From positions 806,001 through 870,000 of the forward strand of contig NZ_OY762655.1 of the NCBI RefSeq assembly GCF_963666255.1: DNA of 64,000 nucleotides, given 5' to 3'. A model generated the notes under the pieces. The model saw nothing but the letters and a program-made list of their open reading frames with translations. It searched no databases and had not been told where the DNA came from. How positions within the stretch are numbered: the first letter of the stretch is position 1; the number at the start of each line of letters is the position of its first letter. The stretch is from an uncultured Propionivibrio sp. GTDB taxonomy: Bacteria; Pseudomonadota; Gammaproteobacteria; Burkholderiales; Rhodocyclaceae. Positions 62,973 to 64,000 of the stretch are shown piece after piece. The translations under genes were made by a program, and so were the position numbers.

Positions 62973-63998
62973 TTATCGGCCGCCGCTCAGCGGAATGTCA
63001 TCGCTGACGAAGGCGCGCACTTCCTGCAACCAGGCATCGAGCCCACTGCGAATCGAGCCGGGAATTTCCATGCCCCAGACGCGCCGTTCGCGCTCGATGG
63101 CATTGAGCAAGGCATCAAAATGCCAGGTCAGTTCGTCGACCAGGACGGCGAGTTCAAGCGCCACCTCGGCATCGCTCTCGCCGGCCAGATCGAGGATATC
63201 CTCCAGATGAAACTGATCGAATCCCGGCTCCAGCACCATCAGGCGCAGGCCGACAACGCGATCGACGATGGGGGCGATCGCTGTGCGTTGTTCCGCCGTG
63301 CTGGCATCGTAAAAGCGCTGCCAGGAGGCGAACAGGGCGCTGAGCCGCGCCAGCCGCTGCCCAAGGCGCTGCGCCTCGGCCGCGTCGGCAGCCTGCGGCT
63401 CGATGACATCGAACAGCCCGGAAATCAGCGAGACCGCCTCGCGATCGTATTTGTTCGCATTCATCCGGAATTTGATGCCGATGCGCCGATCGGCGCCCTG
63501 GTTCTCGACCAGCGAGGCGCTGACCTCGGCAACGGCAAGGAACCGCCCGAGGCGGGAAATCTCGTCACCACGCAACCGGTAGGGATAGCCGGCGCCATCG
63601 AGCCGTTCGTGATGCTGCAACACCGCCTGCGCGGTGCCCTCCGGCAGTTCCGGGAAATTGCGCAGCATCAGGTAGCCGGTAACCGGATGCACGTACAGGT
63701 GCCGGCGTTCGTCGGCGGACATGCGCCGCTCCGGGCAAAAGAAGTCCGGATCGATATACAGCTCGCCGATGTCATGGCAAATGCTGGCCAGTGCCAGCGC
63801 CTGCAACTCGCGCGGCGGAAGCTGGCCGCGGATGCCGAGCACCATGGAGACTGCCGCCGCGACCAGCGAATGCCGGAACAGGCGGGGCCGCTCCTCCTGC
63901 ATTACCGCAAGTTTCAACGCCAGTTCCGCCGGGATGACCGCATCACCGAGGAGATCGCCCAGACGCGCGAGCATGCTGCTGCCCAGCAAGGGTTGCAA
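62973..63998 (-). CDS. HD-GYP domain protein, 5' end beyond the window
   Basis: At least 341 residues; the frame stays open to the right edge without an ATG start and ribosome site, so the N-terminus is missing. The HD-GYP module occupies the first 170 visible residues: RHSLVAAAVSMVLG, CHDIGELYIDPDFF (HD pair) and LQHHERLDGAGYPYRL (GYP). This points to a cyclic di-GMP phosphodiesterase. The C-terminal 170 residues are helical and unlike known domains. It is the third c-di-GMP enzyme and fourth c-di-GMP protein in the window. Confidence 0.85.
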   Translation of the reverse strand: MQPLLGSSMLARLGDLLGDAVIPAELALKLAVMQEERPRLFRHSLVAAAVSMVLGIRGQLPPRELQALALASICHDIGELYIDPDFFCPERRMSADERRHLYVHPVTGYLMLRNFPELPEGTAQAVLQHHERLDGAGYPYRLRGDEISRLGRFLAVAEVSASLVENQGADRRIGIKFRMNANKYDREAVSLISGLFDVIEPQAADAAEAQRLGQRLARLSALFASWQRFYDASTAEQRTAIAPIVDRVVGLRLMVLEPGFDQFHLEDILDLAGESDAEVALELAVLVDELTWHFDALLNAIERERRVWGMEIPGSIRSGLDAWLQEVRAFVSDDIPLSGGR

Positions 63999-64000
63999 GG

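Overview
The window is a GC-rich, gene-dense stretch of a Gram-negative chromosome. It looks like a betaproteobacterium, most likely of the Rhodocyclales type. The reasons are a PutA without a ribbon-helix-helix domain paired with an Lrp regulator, a cydP-cydA-cydB-cydX operon, an octaheme tetrathionate-reductase-type cytochrome with its own cytochrome b, a two-partner secretion system and a very dense set of c-di-GMP and phosphorelay genes. The family-level placement is inference; there is no rRNA or tRNA gene to test it. No CRISPR array, insertion sequence or prophage was seen.

Left part (1-9.1 kb): a small heat-shock protein pair behind a sigma-32-like promoter, a GcvA-like LysR regulator, a small unknown protein, an lrp-putA proline-catabolism operon and an orphan membrane histidine kinase. 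From 9.1 to 16.4 kb: a PilZ/YcgR-like protein, a chemoreceptor with almost no periplasmic part, an AT-rich interval with a candidate small RNA, and a putative catabolic locus (SAF-domain dehydrogenase, GntR regulator, hydroxyacid dehydrogenase, AEC permease) centred on a perfect 20-bp palindrome.

From 16.4 to 34.5 kb the window is mostly signalling: a GGDEF-EAL protein with a periplasmic c-type haem site, a TIM-barrel hydrolase, a MORN-caspase lipoprotein, a 1,964-residue hybrid kinase ending in an HPt domain and next to an HD-GYP response regulator, a receiver-kinase, and a three-gene TtrSR-like system with a separate PhnD-like sensor protein. From 34.7 to 41.1 kb lies a TpsB-TpsA-FecR two-partner secretion locus, followed by a 3'-truncated TRAP binding-protein gene.

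The region 41.8-59.4 kb is the most coherent and unusual part. It holds an efflux operon behind a BigR/SqrR-like ArsR repressor (RND adaptor, RND pump, DUF2892 protein, TolC), an octaheme cytochrome operon with a cytochrome b, a DUF134 regulator, a two-domain NifX-like protein joined by a linker with 10 Cys and 19 His, and a likely single transcription unit trxC - TDT exporter - CoA-disulfide/persulfide reductase with rhodanese - cydPABX - arsR. I read it as a sulfur-stress and low-oxygen respiration island; this is inference from gene families and layout. A palindromic GGCATATGC-type motif recurs in three of its promoter regions. The right end has a second chemoreceptor, an ExeA-like ATPase with a SPOR-like domain and an HD-GYP protein cut by the window edge.
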